In this document: positions 37,889 to 46,700 of the stretch, in pieces
Numbering within the stretch: the first letter of the stretch is position 1
Layout: each line of letters opens with the position of its first letter
From: Longimicrobium sp.
GTDB lineage: Bacteria; Gemmatimonadota; Gemmatimonadetes; Longimicrobiales; Longimicrobiaceae
Length of the DNA stretch: 64,000 nt
NCBI RefSeq assembly: GCF_036388275.1
Contig: NZ_DASVSF010000043.1
Span: 62,001 to 126,000 of the forward strand
Direction: 5' to 3'
Translations under genes and position numbers: made by a program
Notes under the pieces: model-generated
Seen by the model: only the letters and a program-made list of their open reading frames with translations
What the model was told of the DNA's origin: nothing
The model's database searches: none

Positions 37889-38677
37889 CTACGGCCCGCG
37901 CGGCGCTGGGCGTGTCGGCCGGTCCGATCTGGGCGCCCCCGGCTCTTCCCACTGGAACGGGAGTTCCACCCATACCGCCACCCGCTTCCTGCCGATGGTA
38001 GCTGGGGTGAACCGCAGGACTCGGGCTAGCGCCAGCGAAGCCTCGTTGAACCGCGCGTCCGTCGAGTGCGTCACGAACGCGGCCGAAACCCTGCCGTTGT
38101 CCGCGAGCCGCATTCGCACCTGCACGCTGCCGATCACGCCGCTTCGCCGCAGCTCTCGCGGGTACGAGCGAACCATCTCGGCCCGGATCGCGTCGCGGTT
38201 CAGGGGCCGCGGCACTTCCGTGACCTCACTCAACTCGTAGGCGCCCGTGGAATCCGGTCCGGGCGTATCACGCGGACGCTCCAATCGCCAGTCGATGGTC
38301 AGTTCCAGCCGCACCCGTACGTTGCGCCCGGACACCCGCGCGGGCGAAAAGCGAAGCAGAGAAGCAATCGCCATCGTGGGCGCATCGAACGCGGTGTCAC
38401 CGGAGCTGACCAGCTGCAGGTCGCGCGGCCGGCCATCGGTGCCCACGGTCATCGCGACCAGCACGCTGCCGTTCATTCCGGCGTCCTTCAGGCGCGGCGG
38501 GTACGAAGCTTCCTGCGCGGCCTCCAACTCCGCCGCGTTCAGCAGCGCGGGCGCTACATCTACCTCGGCCAGTTCGTACACGCTGTCGCGCGCGGGTGCC
38601 GGCTCCTGCGCAGCGAGCGGCGAAGCGGCGGTGCATACGCCGGCCACGAGGGCGCATCGAACAAGAAAGCCGATCAT
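37889..38677 (-). CDS. Secreted TonB-C domain protein, paralogue 2
   Basis: A 262-residue protein. ATG 38677 (MIGFLVRC) starts a signal peptide that ends near PLAAQ; a longer reading to 38785 would bury it. Two TonB-C-like domains are visible at ~35-125 ('YPPRLKDAGMNGSVLVAMTV') and ~140-240 ('YPRELRRSGVIGSVQVRMRL'), joined by a short acidic linker. The C-terminus is Pro/Arg-rich. It differs clearly from paralogues 1 and 3 in sequence but keeps the same plan, so it is an older duplicate. Confidence 0.78.
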   Translation of the reverse strand: MIGFLVRCALVAGVCTAASPLAAQEPAPARDSVYELAEVDVAPALLNAAELEAAQEASYPPRLKDAGMNGSVLVAMTVGTDGRPRDLQLVSSGDTAFDAPTMAIASLLRFSPARVSGRNVRVRLELTIDWRLERPRDTPGPDSTGAYELSEVTEVPRPLNRDAIRAEMVRSYPRELRRSGVIGSVQVRMRLADNGRVSAAFVTHSTDARFNEASLALARVLRFTPATIGRKRVAVWVELPFQWEEPGAPRSDRPTRPAPRGP

Positions 38678-38785
38678 GGGACGTGAATGAGGGCGGAAGT
38701 GAAAGATAAGCGTCATGGGCACGGTACGAAGATCTTGATGATCGTACGAGCCGCCGTGGCTCGCAGGTTCACCAGCCGACTCCAC

Positions 38786-39607
38786 TCAGCACCTCTCCGG
38801 CGCATCGTTGGCACAGCGCGGCGCCAGCTGACCGCCGTACAGCCCGCTCGGGGCCGACACTTCGGGTCGCGTTTGCCACTGGATGGGGAGAACCACCCAC
38901 ACCCTGACCGGTTTCCGGTCGATCTTTCCCGGCGCAAACCGCAGTACCTGAATCGCACGCAGGGCAGCCTCGTTGAAGTGGGGGTGCGAGGAGCGGACGA
39001 TGGCCGACTGGGAGATACTGCCGTCCAGTTCCACCCGGAATCGGACCTCTACAGTGCCCGTAGTCCCCGCATCCCTCAGGTGCGGCGGATACTCACGCAC
39101 CAGCGCCGCGCTCATCACCGCCCGGTTTATGATTCGAGGCATCTCATCCAACTCGCGCAGTTCATAGCCGGCGGTGGAATCCGGTACGGGCTCGTCCACG
39201 GGCTTGGGCCCGGGCTCCCAGGTGATCGGCATGGCTACCCTGACGCCCACCGCGCGCCCGTCTACCTGGGCGGGAGAAAAGCGGAGGAGCGGCAGCATGG
39301 CGAGCGTCGGCGCGTCGAAGGCCGTATCCGTGGTGCTGACCACTCGCGGGTCGCGCGGCTGCCCATCGGCGCCGATGACCATCGACACCACCACGATCCC
39401 TCCGATCCCCGCCTCTTTCAGGTGCGGCGGGTAGGTCGTCCGCAGGACCGGCGCTAGTTCTGGATTGTGCAGCGCCACCGGACGCACCTGCACCTGTTCC
39501 AGGTCGTACACGGTATCCGGTACCGCCGCCGGGGCCTGGGCCGTCAGGGGGATCGTGGCGGCGCACACCGCGATCGGGAGCGCGATACGGAGAATGAAGC
39601 TGGACAT
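38786..39607 (-). CDS. Secreted TonB-C domain protein, paralogue 3
   Basis: A 273-residue protein. ATG 39607 (MSSFILR) is preferred to a GTG two codons upstream. A signal peptide (about 1-24, ending LTAQ) precedes two TonB-C-like domains: ~35-125 ('YPPHLKEAGIGGIVVVSMVI') and ~150-250 ('YPPHLRDAGTTGTVEVRFRV'). It is a recent duplicate of paralogue 1: signal peptide, domain order and most codons agree, and the similarity continues into the DNA upstream of both genes. Confidence 0.8.
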   Translation of the reverse strand: MSSFILRIALPIAVCAATIPLTAQAPAAVPDTVYDLEQVQVRPVALHNPELAPVLRTTYPPHLKEAGIGGIVVVSMVIGADGQPRDPRVVSTTDTAFDAPTLAMLPLLRFSPAQVDGRAVGVRVAMPITWEPGPKPVDEPVPDSTAGYELRELDEMPRIINRAVMSAALVREYPPHLRDAGTTGTVEVRFRVELDGSISQSAIVRSSHPHFNEAALRAIQVLRFAPGKIDRKPVRVWVVLPIQWQTRPEVSAPSGLYGGQLAPRCANDAPERC

Positions 39608-39768
39608 CGGCACACAGTTCTAGATGGAAAGGCTCAATCGGCCCGAACGCACCTGCATACGTTAGGGGCCGTTGCGTAGTTTCATCAAGGGCCCGTCGGA
39701 GATCCCCCACGTGCCGTTCCCACACCAGGAGGCAGTGATCGAGGGCCCAGGCGACGTGTGGAACGCGA

Positions 39769-39799
39769 ACGGGCGCGGAGCTCTCGGCTCCGCGCCCGT
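39769..39799 (-). terminator. Hairpin after the fourth TonB-C gene
   Basis: A perfect 13-bp stem (ACGGGCGCGGAGC) with a TCTCG loop, 40 bases past the stop of the - strand gene ending at 39839. No U-run. Confidence 0.5.
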
Positions 39800-39838
39800 C
39801 CCCGTTGATACCTCCATGCAGGTTTGCGGAGGGCGCGT

Positions 39839-40579
39839 TCAGCGCGACCAGGTGATCGGGATGGCGACCCACACGGCGACTGCGCCGCGTCCCTCCACCT
39901 GCGCGGGATAGAACCGCATCTCGGACGCCAGCTGCAGGGACGGCTGCACGAAGACCGGATCGGAAGCGCGGATCATGGTTACGTCGGTGACGGTTCCCTC
40001 TGCCGTGATCTGCAGCCGCACCCACACTTCCCCCTGCCGCGGAGCACCGCGGGGATGGAGTTCGCGCATCCGCTGCGCGATCCGGCCTCCATTGCGCAAC
40101 TCGGGCTGCGTCTCGGCGACGGGCTCGCGATCCGCCGGGGCAGTCGCGGCGCCGGCAGCGGGCGGCGGAGGCGGCGAATCCGGCGCGACGCTCCAGTTCA
40201 CCGGAAACACGGCGCGTACGGCCACGGGCTTGTCGCCCAGGCTCGCGGGCAGAAACCGGAGCATGCCGAGCGCGGCTACCGTCGGGGCGCTGAACGCGGT
40301 GTCGGTGGTGCTGAGCACCGTCACGTCGCGGGGCACGCCGTCGGCGCCAATCACGAGCCGTACGTGAACCGTTCCCGGCGTTCCGGCAGCCCGCAGGTGC
40401 GGCGGATACGCGGCGTCCAGCGCGGCGAGGAGATCATCGCCGTTCAGCGCCGATGGCTGCATCTGCACGTCAGCCAACTCGTAAACGCGTGCCGTGTCGG
40501 CGGCGGCGGGCGTGGAGTGCTGGGCAGCGGCCGGCGAGGCTGCGGCGACGAGGAATAGCACCAAAATGCGGGCGAGCAT
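39839..40579 (-). CDS. Secreted TonB-C domain protein, paralogue 4
   Basis: A 246-residue protein starting at ATG 40579 (MLARILVL) with a signal peptide ending PAAAQ. The first TonB-C-like domain (~30-120) has 'YPPHLRAAGTPGTVHVRLVI'. A Pro/Ala linker (~135-155) leads to a second domain (~160-246) with 'GEVWVRLQITAEGTVTDVTM' and the end 'WVAIPITWSR'. It is the most diverged of the four tandem paralogues and the one nearest the Wadjet operon, which it faces divergently. Confidence 0.78.
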   Translation of the reverse strand: MLARILVLFLVAAASPAAAQHSTPAAADTARVYELADVQMQPSALNGDDLLAALDAAYPPHLRAAGTPGTVHVRLVIGADGVPRDVTVLSTTDTAFSAPTVAALGMLRFLPASLGDKPVAVRAVFPVNWSVAPDSPPPPPAAGAATAPADREPVAETQPELRNGGRIAQRMRELHPRGAPRQGEVWVRLQITAEGTVTDVTMIRASDPVFVQPSLQLASEMRFYPAQVEGRGAVAVWVAIPITWSR

Positions 40580-40808
40580 GGGATCGACGAGCGAGGTGAC
40601 GGGGAACGGCAGATGTTTCGTGAAAATACCACGTAGCCGCGCAAATGGGAACTCGGCGGGACTCTCGCCTGGATTGGAACGACGACGATGTCGCACCCGC
40701 GGCATAACCCGACCAGTCTGCCGCTCCGAAACGGACCTTCTTGCTGCTGGGGAGCGCGGAGAGTACGATTCGGAAACCGCCGCCGGCACCCTCCCCCGCC
40801 CTGCCCTC

Positions 40809-42341
40809 ATGGACGCACGCGAACGGCTGCTCGTCGACGACCTGCTGATGCGCCGGGTGGACGAGGTGAGCTACCTCGTGGCCGCAAACGCGGCGCTCTA
40901 TCGGCCCATCGTCCGCCTCTTCCACCAGCGCTACGAATCCGGCGAAACGGGATGGTTGTGGCCGGGTGAGGTGGCCGCGTTCATCCGCCAGCACCATCCG
41001 CACTACCCGGCGTACGCGGACGAGGAGTGCGAGGGCCATCTCAAGCAGCTGGAGGCGTGGGGCGTGCTCGCGTCGGAGCACGACGTCAACCAGGCGCGCA
41101 CCATCGAGGAATTCGTGCGTGCGGCGCGGCGGTACCAGATCACCGAGACGGCCCGGGTGATCGAAGAAATGCTCATTCGGCTGGGCAGCCACGACGGCTC
41201 ACGCGGCTCGCTGGACACCACGCGCCTCACCCGGCTGCGCGACGCGCTCATCGAACTGGGCCGCGTGCTGGCGGAGCTGGACCCCGCACACGCGCCGCAC
41301 GAGGCGCTCCGGCAGGTGGAGGGACTGTGGAACGCGGCCGACGACGCGCGCCGCGAGTTGCGCGAGCAGGCCCTGCGCTACATGCGCGAGCTGGAGCACG
41401 ACCGCATGCCCACGGCGGCGGACCTCGTGGTGTTCCTGCAGTACAAGCGGATGCTGCGCGACTACCTGGACGAGTTCGCGCTGGGGCTCAAGGACTTCGT
41501 GGAGCGCACCCGCGACCTGTTCGACGACTGGGCGGTGGCCGGGCTCGACGCGCGCCTGGCCTCCGCGCTCGCCCGCAACGAGCGCGAGCGGAAAGGCGAC
41601 CTGCGGGCGGAGGAGGAAGTCGTCGCCGGTTTTGCGGGGCAGATCCGCTCTCTCCGTGGCTTCAGCGCGCGCGGCGGCGACGCGGAGATCCTCCACGCCA
41701 GAACCACCGCCCGCGTCCGCGCCCTGGTGGAGCAGATCGAACGCGTGGTCACCGAGCGGCGCAATGCCCTGAACCGCTCGCGCGACCTGCGGCTCCTGGC
41801 CCAGGCCTTTCGCCGCGCGGGCAGCGACGACGACGCACACCGCTTGGCCGCGGCGGCGTTCGGCTGGGGCACGCCCCGCCACATGCGCGCCTACAGCGCC
41901 GACGCGGTGCGGGACCTGGACGCGGAAGCCTCCGTCTGGCTGCAGCCGCCGTGGGACGTGGAGCTGCATCCCCGCGTGCGCGGCAACCCCAACTTCCGCG
42001 CGGTCACGCCCATGCAGGACCGCAGCGTGGAGCGCGCGGAACTGCGCGCCCGGGTGCTGGAGCAGAAGCGGGCGGAGGAACGCTTCTGGGATTCCGTCTT
42101 CCACGATGGAGAGCTGGTGCTGGACGGGCTGACGCTGCGCTCCGGCGCCGACCGCTCGCGCGTGGTGCGCCTGGTGCGCGACTGCCTGCGCTCGCCAGAC
42201 CGCCACGTGCGGCTGACGGATGGTTCGCGCGTGGAAATCCTCCCTCCCGAGGATCTGCGGTCGATCGCCGAGATCGTCGCGCCGGACGGTCTTCTCTACC
42301 TTCGCGCGTTCCGGCTGCGCCGCACCGAGGCCGCGCGATGA
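40809..42341 (+). CDS. jetA: Wadjet component JetA (DUF2397 / TIGR02677)
   Basis: A 510-residue protein from ATG 40809 (MDARERLL). Winged-helix-like segments at the N-terminus ('VSYLVAANAALYRPIVRLFH', ~20-40) and a long helical region follow the DUF2397 pattern. In type III Wadjet systems this subunit is the kleisin-like protein that closes the SMC ring around plasmid DNA. The gene is first in an operon whose members overlap or nearly touch: its TGA overlaps the jetB ATG. Wadjet cleaves closed circular plasmids after loop extrusion (known from characterised systems). The family call rests on length, wording and the complete gene order. Confidence 0.85.
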   Translation: MDARERLLVDDLLMRRVDEVSYLVAANAALYRPIVRLFHQRYESGETGWLWPGEVAAFIRQHHPHYPAYADEECEGHLKQLEAWGVLASEHDVNQARTIEEFVRAARRYQITETARVIEEMLIRLGSHDGSRGSLDTTRLTRLRDALIELGRVLAELDPAHAPHEALRQVEGLWNAADDARRELREQALRYMRELEHDRMPTAADLVVFLQYKRMLRDYLDEFALGLKDFVERTRDLFDDWAVAGLDARLASALARNERERKGDLRAEEEVVAGFAGQIRSLRGFSARGGDAEILHARTTARVRALVEQIERVVTERRNALNRSRDLRLLAQAFRRAGSDDDAHRLAAAAFGWGTPRHMRAYSADAVRDLDAEASVWLQPPWDVELHPRVRGNPNFRAVTPMQDRSVERAELRARVLEQKRAEERFWDSVFHDGELVLDGLTLRSGADRSRVVRLVRDCLRSPDRHVRLTDGSRVEILPPEDLRSIAEIVAPDGLLYLRAFRLRRTEAAR

Positions 42342-43528
42342 TCACTAGCGATGTCGCGCGCGCTGCCGAGTTCCGCATTTGCGCCGAGGCGCTCATCGAT
42401 CGGCCCATCGTCACCGCCGCGGACGACCGGCCCCTGCTGGACCGGATCCGCCGCCATCAGCCCGCGCTCCAGTCCACCTTCGGACGGCTGACCGGCTGGC
42501 GCGTGCAGGCGCACCCGGAATTCGCGCGGCTGGTCAAGACGCCAGCCAGGGCCGAAGCGTCGCACGGGCTGGCGTGGGCGCGGGGACGGACGGACTACGC
42601 GCTGCTCACGTGGGTGCTGTGGTACGGCGAACACACGGGTGGCCGCAGGTTCACCGTGTCGCAGATCGCCGAAGAGATCAAGCTGCGCAGCACGGCGCCG
42701 GGCGATCCCGGGCTGGACTGGGCATCGCGCGACCAGCGGCTGGCGGCGCGGCGCGTGTTCCGCGGGCTGGAGGAATTGGGCGTACTGCGGCTGCAGGACG
42801 GCAGCGTCGACGAGTGGGCGGACGAAAACGGCAAGCGCGACGCGCTGTACGCCTGGGGCGACGCCGCATGGCGCCTGCACGTGGGCATCCCCGCGTCGGA
42901 GCTGGAGAGGCTGGCGGAGGGCCGGCCGGCCGCCGCGTCCCCCGCCCCGCCTGACGGCACGGACGAGCTCCGTCTTTATCGCACGCTGCTCCTGAACCCC
43001 GCCCTCTTCCGCCGCGACGATCCCGCCGCGTTCCGGCTGCTGGACGCGAAGGAAAGCCTCGCCCGGGTGATCCACAACCTCAAGTACCTGACGAACTGGG
43101 AGCTGGAGGTGACGCCGGAATACGCGCGCGTGCTGCGCCCGGCCCGCTCCGACGATGCGGTGCAGACGCCCATTCCGGTCACCTCAGGCCTGGCGCACGC
43201 CGTCCTCTGCTTCTGCGGGCTGCTGCGCGAGCGGCAGCAGGCGGGCCGGCTGGTCTCAGCGGGGAACGAAGCCTTTCTGATCGATGAGAGCCGCATCTGG
43301 CAGGATCTCGATGAATTGCAGAAGCGGTTCGGCGCCAAGTGGGGAAAGACCATGCAGCAGCAGAAGGTGAGCGCGCTGGCGGACGACGTGGTCGCCGAGA
43401 TGAAGGCGTGGGGGCTGATGCGCGATACGGAGGAGCCCAGCCAGTACCTGGTGCTCCCCACCGCCGGGCGCCTGGCCGCGCACTATGCCGGCGAGGCGGT
43501 TTCGGACGACGAGGCGGAGGATCGATGA
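42338..43528 (+). CDS. jetB: Wadjet component JetB (DUF2398 / TIGR02678)
   Basis: A 396-residue protein with ATG overlapping the jetA stop (ATGA). The N-terminus 'RICAEALIDRPIVTAADDRP' (~13-32) and the segment 'RGRTDYALLTWVLWYGE' (~83-99) are typical of DUF2398. The mixed winged-helix content agrees with the KITE subunit of an SMC complex. It ends in an overlap with the small winged-helix gene that follows. No catalytic motif is expected for this subunit, and none is seen. Confidence 0.85.
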   Translation: MITSDVARAAEFRICAEALIDRPIVTAADDRPLLDRIRRHQPALQSTFGRLTGWRVQAHPEFARLVKTPARAEASHGLAWARGRTDYALLTWVLWYGEHTGGRRFTVSQIAEEIKLRSTAPGDPGLDWASRDQRLAARRVFRGLEELGVLRLQDGSVDEWADENGKRDALYAWGDAAWRLHVGIPASELERLAEGRPAAASPAPPDGTDELRLYRTLLLNPALFRRDDPAAFRLLDAKESLARVIHNLKYLTNWELEVTPEYARVLRPARSDDAVQTPIPVTSGLAHAVLCFCGLLRERQQAGRLVSAGNEAFLIDESRIWQDLDELQKRFGAKWGKTMQQQKVSALADDVVAEMKAWGLMRDTEEPSQYLVLPTAGRLAAHYAGEAVSDDEAEDR

Positions 43529-43782
43529 CGAACCTCGATCCAGCACAAGCGGCGTTCACGCCCAAGCAGGGGCAGTACCTGACGTTCATCTACTACTACG
43601 CCAAGCTGAACCGCGTGCCGCCGGCCGAGGCGGATTTCGTTCGCTACTTCGGCGTAAGCGCGCCGACCGTCCACCAGATGATCCTCAAGCTGGAGTCGGC
43701 GAAGTTGATCTCGCGCATTCCCGGCCAGTCGCGTTCGATCCGATTGGGCGTTCCTCGCGACCAGCTTCCGGACCTCGAATAG
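43525..43782 (+). CDS. Small winged-helix DNA-binding protein inside the Wadjet operon
   Basis: An 85-residue protein with ATG overlapping the jetB stop, and jetC starting 9 bases later. The sequence 'FTPKQGQYLTFIYYYAKL' (~11-28), 'FVRYFGVSAPTVHQMILKLE' (~42-61) and 'LISRIPGQSRSIRL' (~65-78) is a LexA-N/MarR-like winged helix with the recognition helix at 'SAPTVHQMIL'. Small proteins of this kind also occur as solo genes in other bacteria. It is not one of the four usual Wadjet subunits, so its tight position suggests either an operon regulator or an extra DNA-binding subunit. It has no protease or dimer domain. Confidence 0.75.
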   Translation: MTNLDPAQAAFTPKQGQYLTFIYYYAKLNRVPPAEADFVRYFGVSAPTVHQMILKLESAKLISRIPGQSRSIRLGVPRDQLPDLE

Positions 43783-43791
43783 CCCTGAACG

Positions 43792-46700
43792 ATGGCGACT
43801 GGCGAACGAATGCAGTCTGACTTCTTCAAGCTGACGGGGGTGCCCCCGCGCATGCAGGCGCTGCTGGACGCCATGCATGCGGGCGACCCGGACCGGTGGC
43901 TGCCGCGCAGGCTGATCCTGCAGAACTACTGGCTGTTCGAGGAGCCGGAGATCTTCCATTTCGGGCGCGGCAACCTGATGCTCACCGGGCAGAATGAGTC
44001 CGGCAAGTCCACCGTGCTCGTCACCGCCATCACCCTGGTGCTGGACATGATGCTCACCCCCGACCGGGTGGACACCATGGGCAGCAACGACCGCAGCATC
44101 CGCTATTACCTAATCGGCAAGGACGACGCGCAGGAGGGCAGCTTCAACTGGCCCCGCGAGCGCACGGCGTACATCGCTCTGGAGTTCGAGCGCGGCGCGT
44201 CCGGCATGCATCACACCATCGGCATCGGCCTGCGCTCGTCGCGCGACTGGACCAACCAGAAGGTGGAGCGCTGGGGCTTCGTGATGGACGGAAGCCATCG
44301 CGTGGAGGAGGGCGGATTCCACCTGCACGAAAAGGGGCGCCCACTGCGCCCGGGCGAGCTGCGCGACCGGCTGGGCCGCCACGGCCAGGTGACGGATGAC
44401 CAGCGCACCTACAAGTCGGCCGTGAACGATGCGCTCTTCGGCTTTCAGACCGTGGAGGACTACGAGCGCTTCCTGGAGATGCTGCACGTGGTGCGCACGC
44501 CCAAGCTGGGCGAGGGCCTCAACCCGCGTAAGGTGGAGGCGCTACTCAAGGAGTCGCTTCCGCCCATCCAGTCCGACAAGATCGACGCGGCTTCCGAGGT
44601 CTTCTCGAAGCTGGACACGATCGAGGAGGAGTTGAAGCGCCTGCACGACCAGCTGGCGGTGGCCCGCGAGCTGGAGGGCCCGCAGGAAGCCGCCGTGCTG
44701 GCCCGCGCGCGCCAAGCCGCCGCCGCATACCGCAAGGCTTCGAGCGAGCACGCGGATCGGAAGAAGAAGCACGACGACCTGCTCGGCCGGCTGGACGCCG
44801 CCCGCGCCGAGATCGCGCGGCAGAGCGACGTGCGGACGGAGCTGGCGTCCGAGCGCGCGGAGAAGGGCGGCCGGGTCTCCGTGCTCAAGGAGCAGTACCG
44901 GGCCAGCGAAGCGTTCGACGTCGAGGACCGGCTGCGCGAGGTGCGAGCGGAGCACGGGAGCGCGCTCGACGCCTACGAGGCGCTGCGGGCCGATCGCAAC
45001 CGCACGCAAGAAGCCGCCGACCGCGAACAGGAGGCCCTGCGCGCGCTCGAGCAGTCGTGGACGCGGCAGCGTGCCCGCCTGGGCGAGCGGCTGGAGTCCG
45101 GCCGGGACGCGGCGCATCGCGCGCACTGGCCATCCCTGGAGCAGCGGGCTGCGCTGGCTGTCGACGCGCTGGGCACGCACGGCATCGACGGGAGCGGCGG
45201 CATCGCGACGGACCTGGCCCGCTCGTCCATCGAAGGCGAGGCGGCACAGCGTCGCCTGGTGCTCGACGCCGTGGGCGCGGCGCTCGACGCAGTGGCCGCG
45301 GCAACGGGCCGGCTGGACGGGGCGCGGAAAGCCAGCGAGGTAGCCGGGCGCGAGCTGCGGCACGCCGATGACCGCTTCCGCACGGCGGGCCGCGAGGCAG
45401 ACACCGCGCGCGCCGCCGCGGTGGAGGGCGTCACCGCGTGGCGCCACGCGGCCACGGAGCTGCTCGTCCCGGACGATGCGTTCGAGGCCGTGCTGGCGGG
45501 CATCGAGTCCTATCGTCCCGCGGGGCGCCCCGCGGCCGTGCTCGCCCCCCTGCAAGCCGCGCACGACGAGGCGCAGGAAGCGCTGCGCACCGAGGGGCAG
45601 GAGCTCGGGCTGCAGCGGCGGCGCCTGCAGTCTGAGGCGGAGGAGGTGGATGCACGGCTTCGGCGGCTGTCACAGGAGGCGGACGTGGAGCCGGAGCGTA
45701 CGCCCGCGCAGGCCGGCGCGCGCCGCCTGCTGCGCGAGCACGGCATCCCCCACACCCCGCTCTTCGCCGCCGTGGACCTGGGCGGATCGCTCGCGGTGGA
45801 CGCGGGGCTCGCCGCGCGGTTCGAGGCGGCGCTGCTGGATGCGGGGCTGCTCGACGCGCTCGTCGTTCCGCGCGCGGAGGCGGGGCGCGTCCGGACGCTG
45901 CTGGACGCGCACGGCCTCGGCGACCGCTGGATCGCGCCGGTGGATGGGTCTGTGGACGGTGGAGGGGACGGGGCGGCACCCTGGCTGGTGCCCGTCGCAT
46001 CATCCCCCGTATCGCCGGAGGATGTCGCGGCCGCACTGCGAGCGCTGGGTGTGGGCGGCGGTGCGGGAGTGGTGGATGCGGAGGGCGGATGGCGCCTGGG
46101 TCCGCTGCACGGCCTTGCGCCTGCGCCGGCGGAGCCGCGTGTCCGCTTTTTGGGCGAGACGGCGCGCCGCGAGGAGCGCCGCCGCCGCATCGAGGAAGCG
46201 CGGCGCCAGCTCGCCGATCTGCGCGAGGAGATCGGTCGGTTGGGCGGAGCGCTGGACACCGTGCAGTCGCGAGAGCGGGCGCTGGCGCGCGAGTGGCGGG
46301 CGGCGCATGAGCTTCCGCAGCTACAGACGCTGCACGATCGTTTGCTTGCCGTGCGCCGCGAGGAGCACGAGCGCGAGCGCCGCCGCGCCGCCGCCGAGCT
46401 GGCCGCGGAGGCCGTCGAGACCGCCACGCGCGAGGTACAGCAGACGCACGCGGCGCTGGAACGCGCCACCGACGACGCGCCCTGGCTGCGCGGCCGACCC
46501 CGCGCCGACGTGAACGCCGCGGCGGCGGCCCTGGGCGAAGTGGTCGCCGTCCTCCGCGCCATCGGTGAGGACGTGGAACGGCTGGACGAGCTGCGCCGCA
46601 ACTACGCCGCTCGCACGCGCGCCCACGACGCGTTCCGCGTCCAGATCGAGGAGTTGGCGCCCCGTATCGCCGAGGCGAGCGTGCGCGTGCAGACGCTGGA

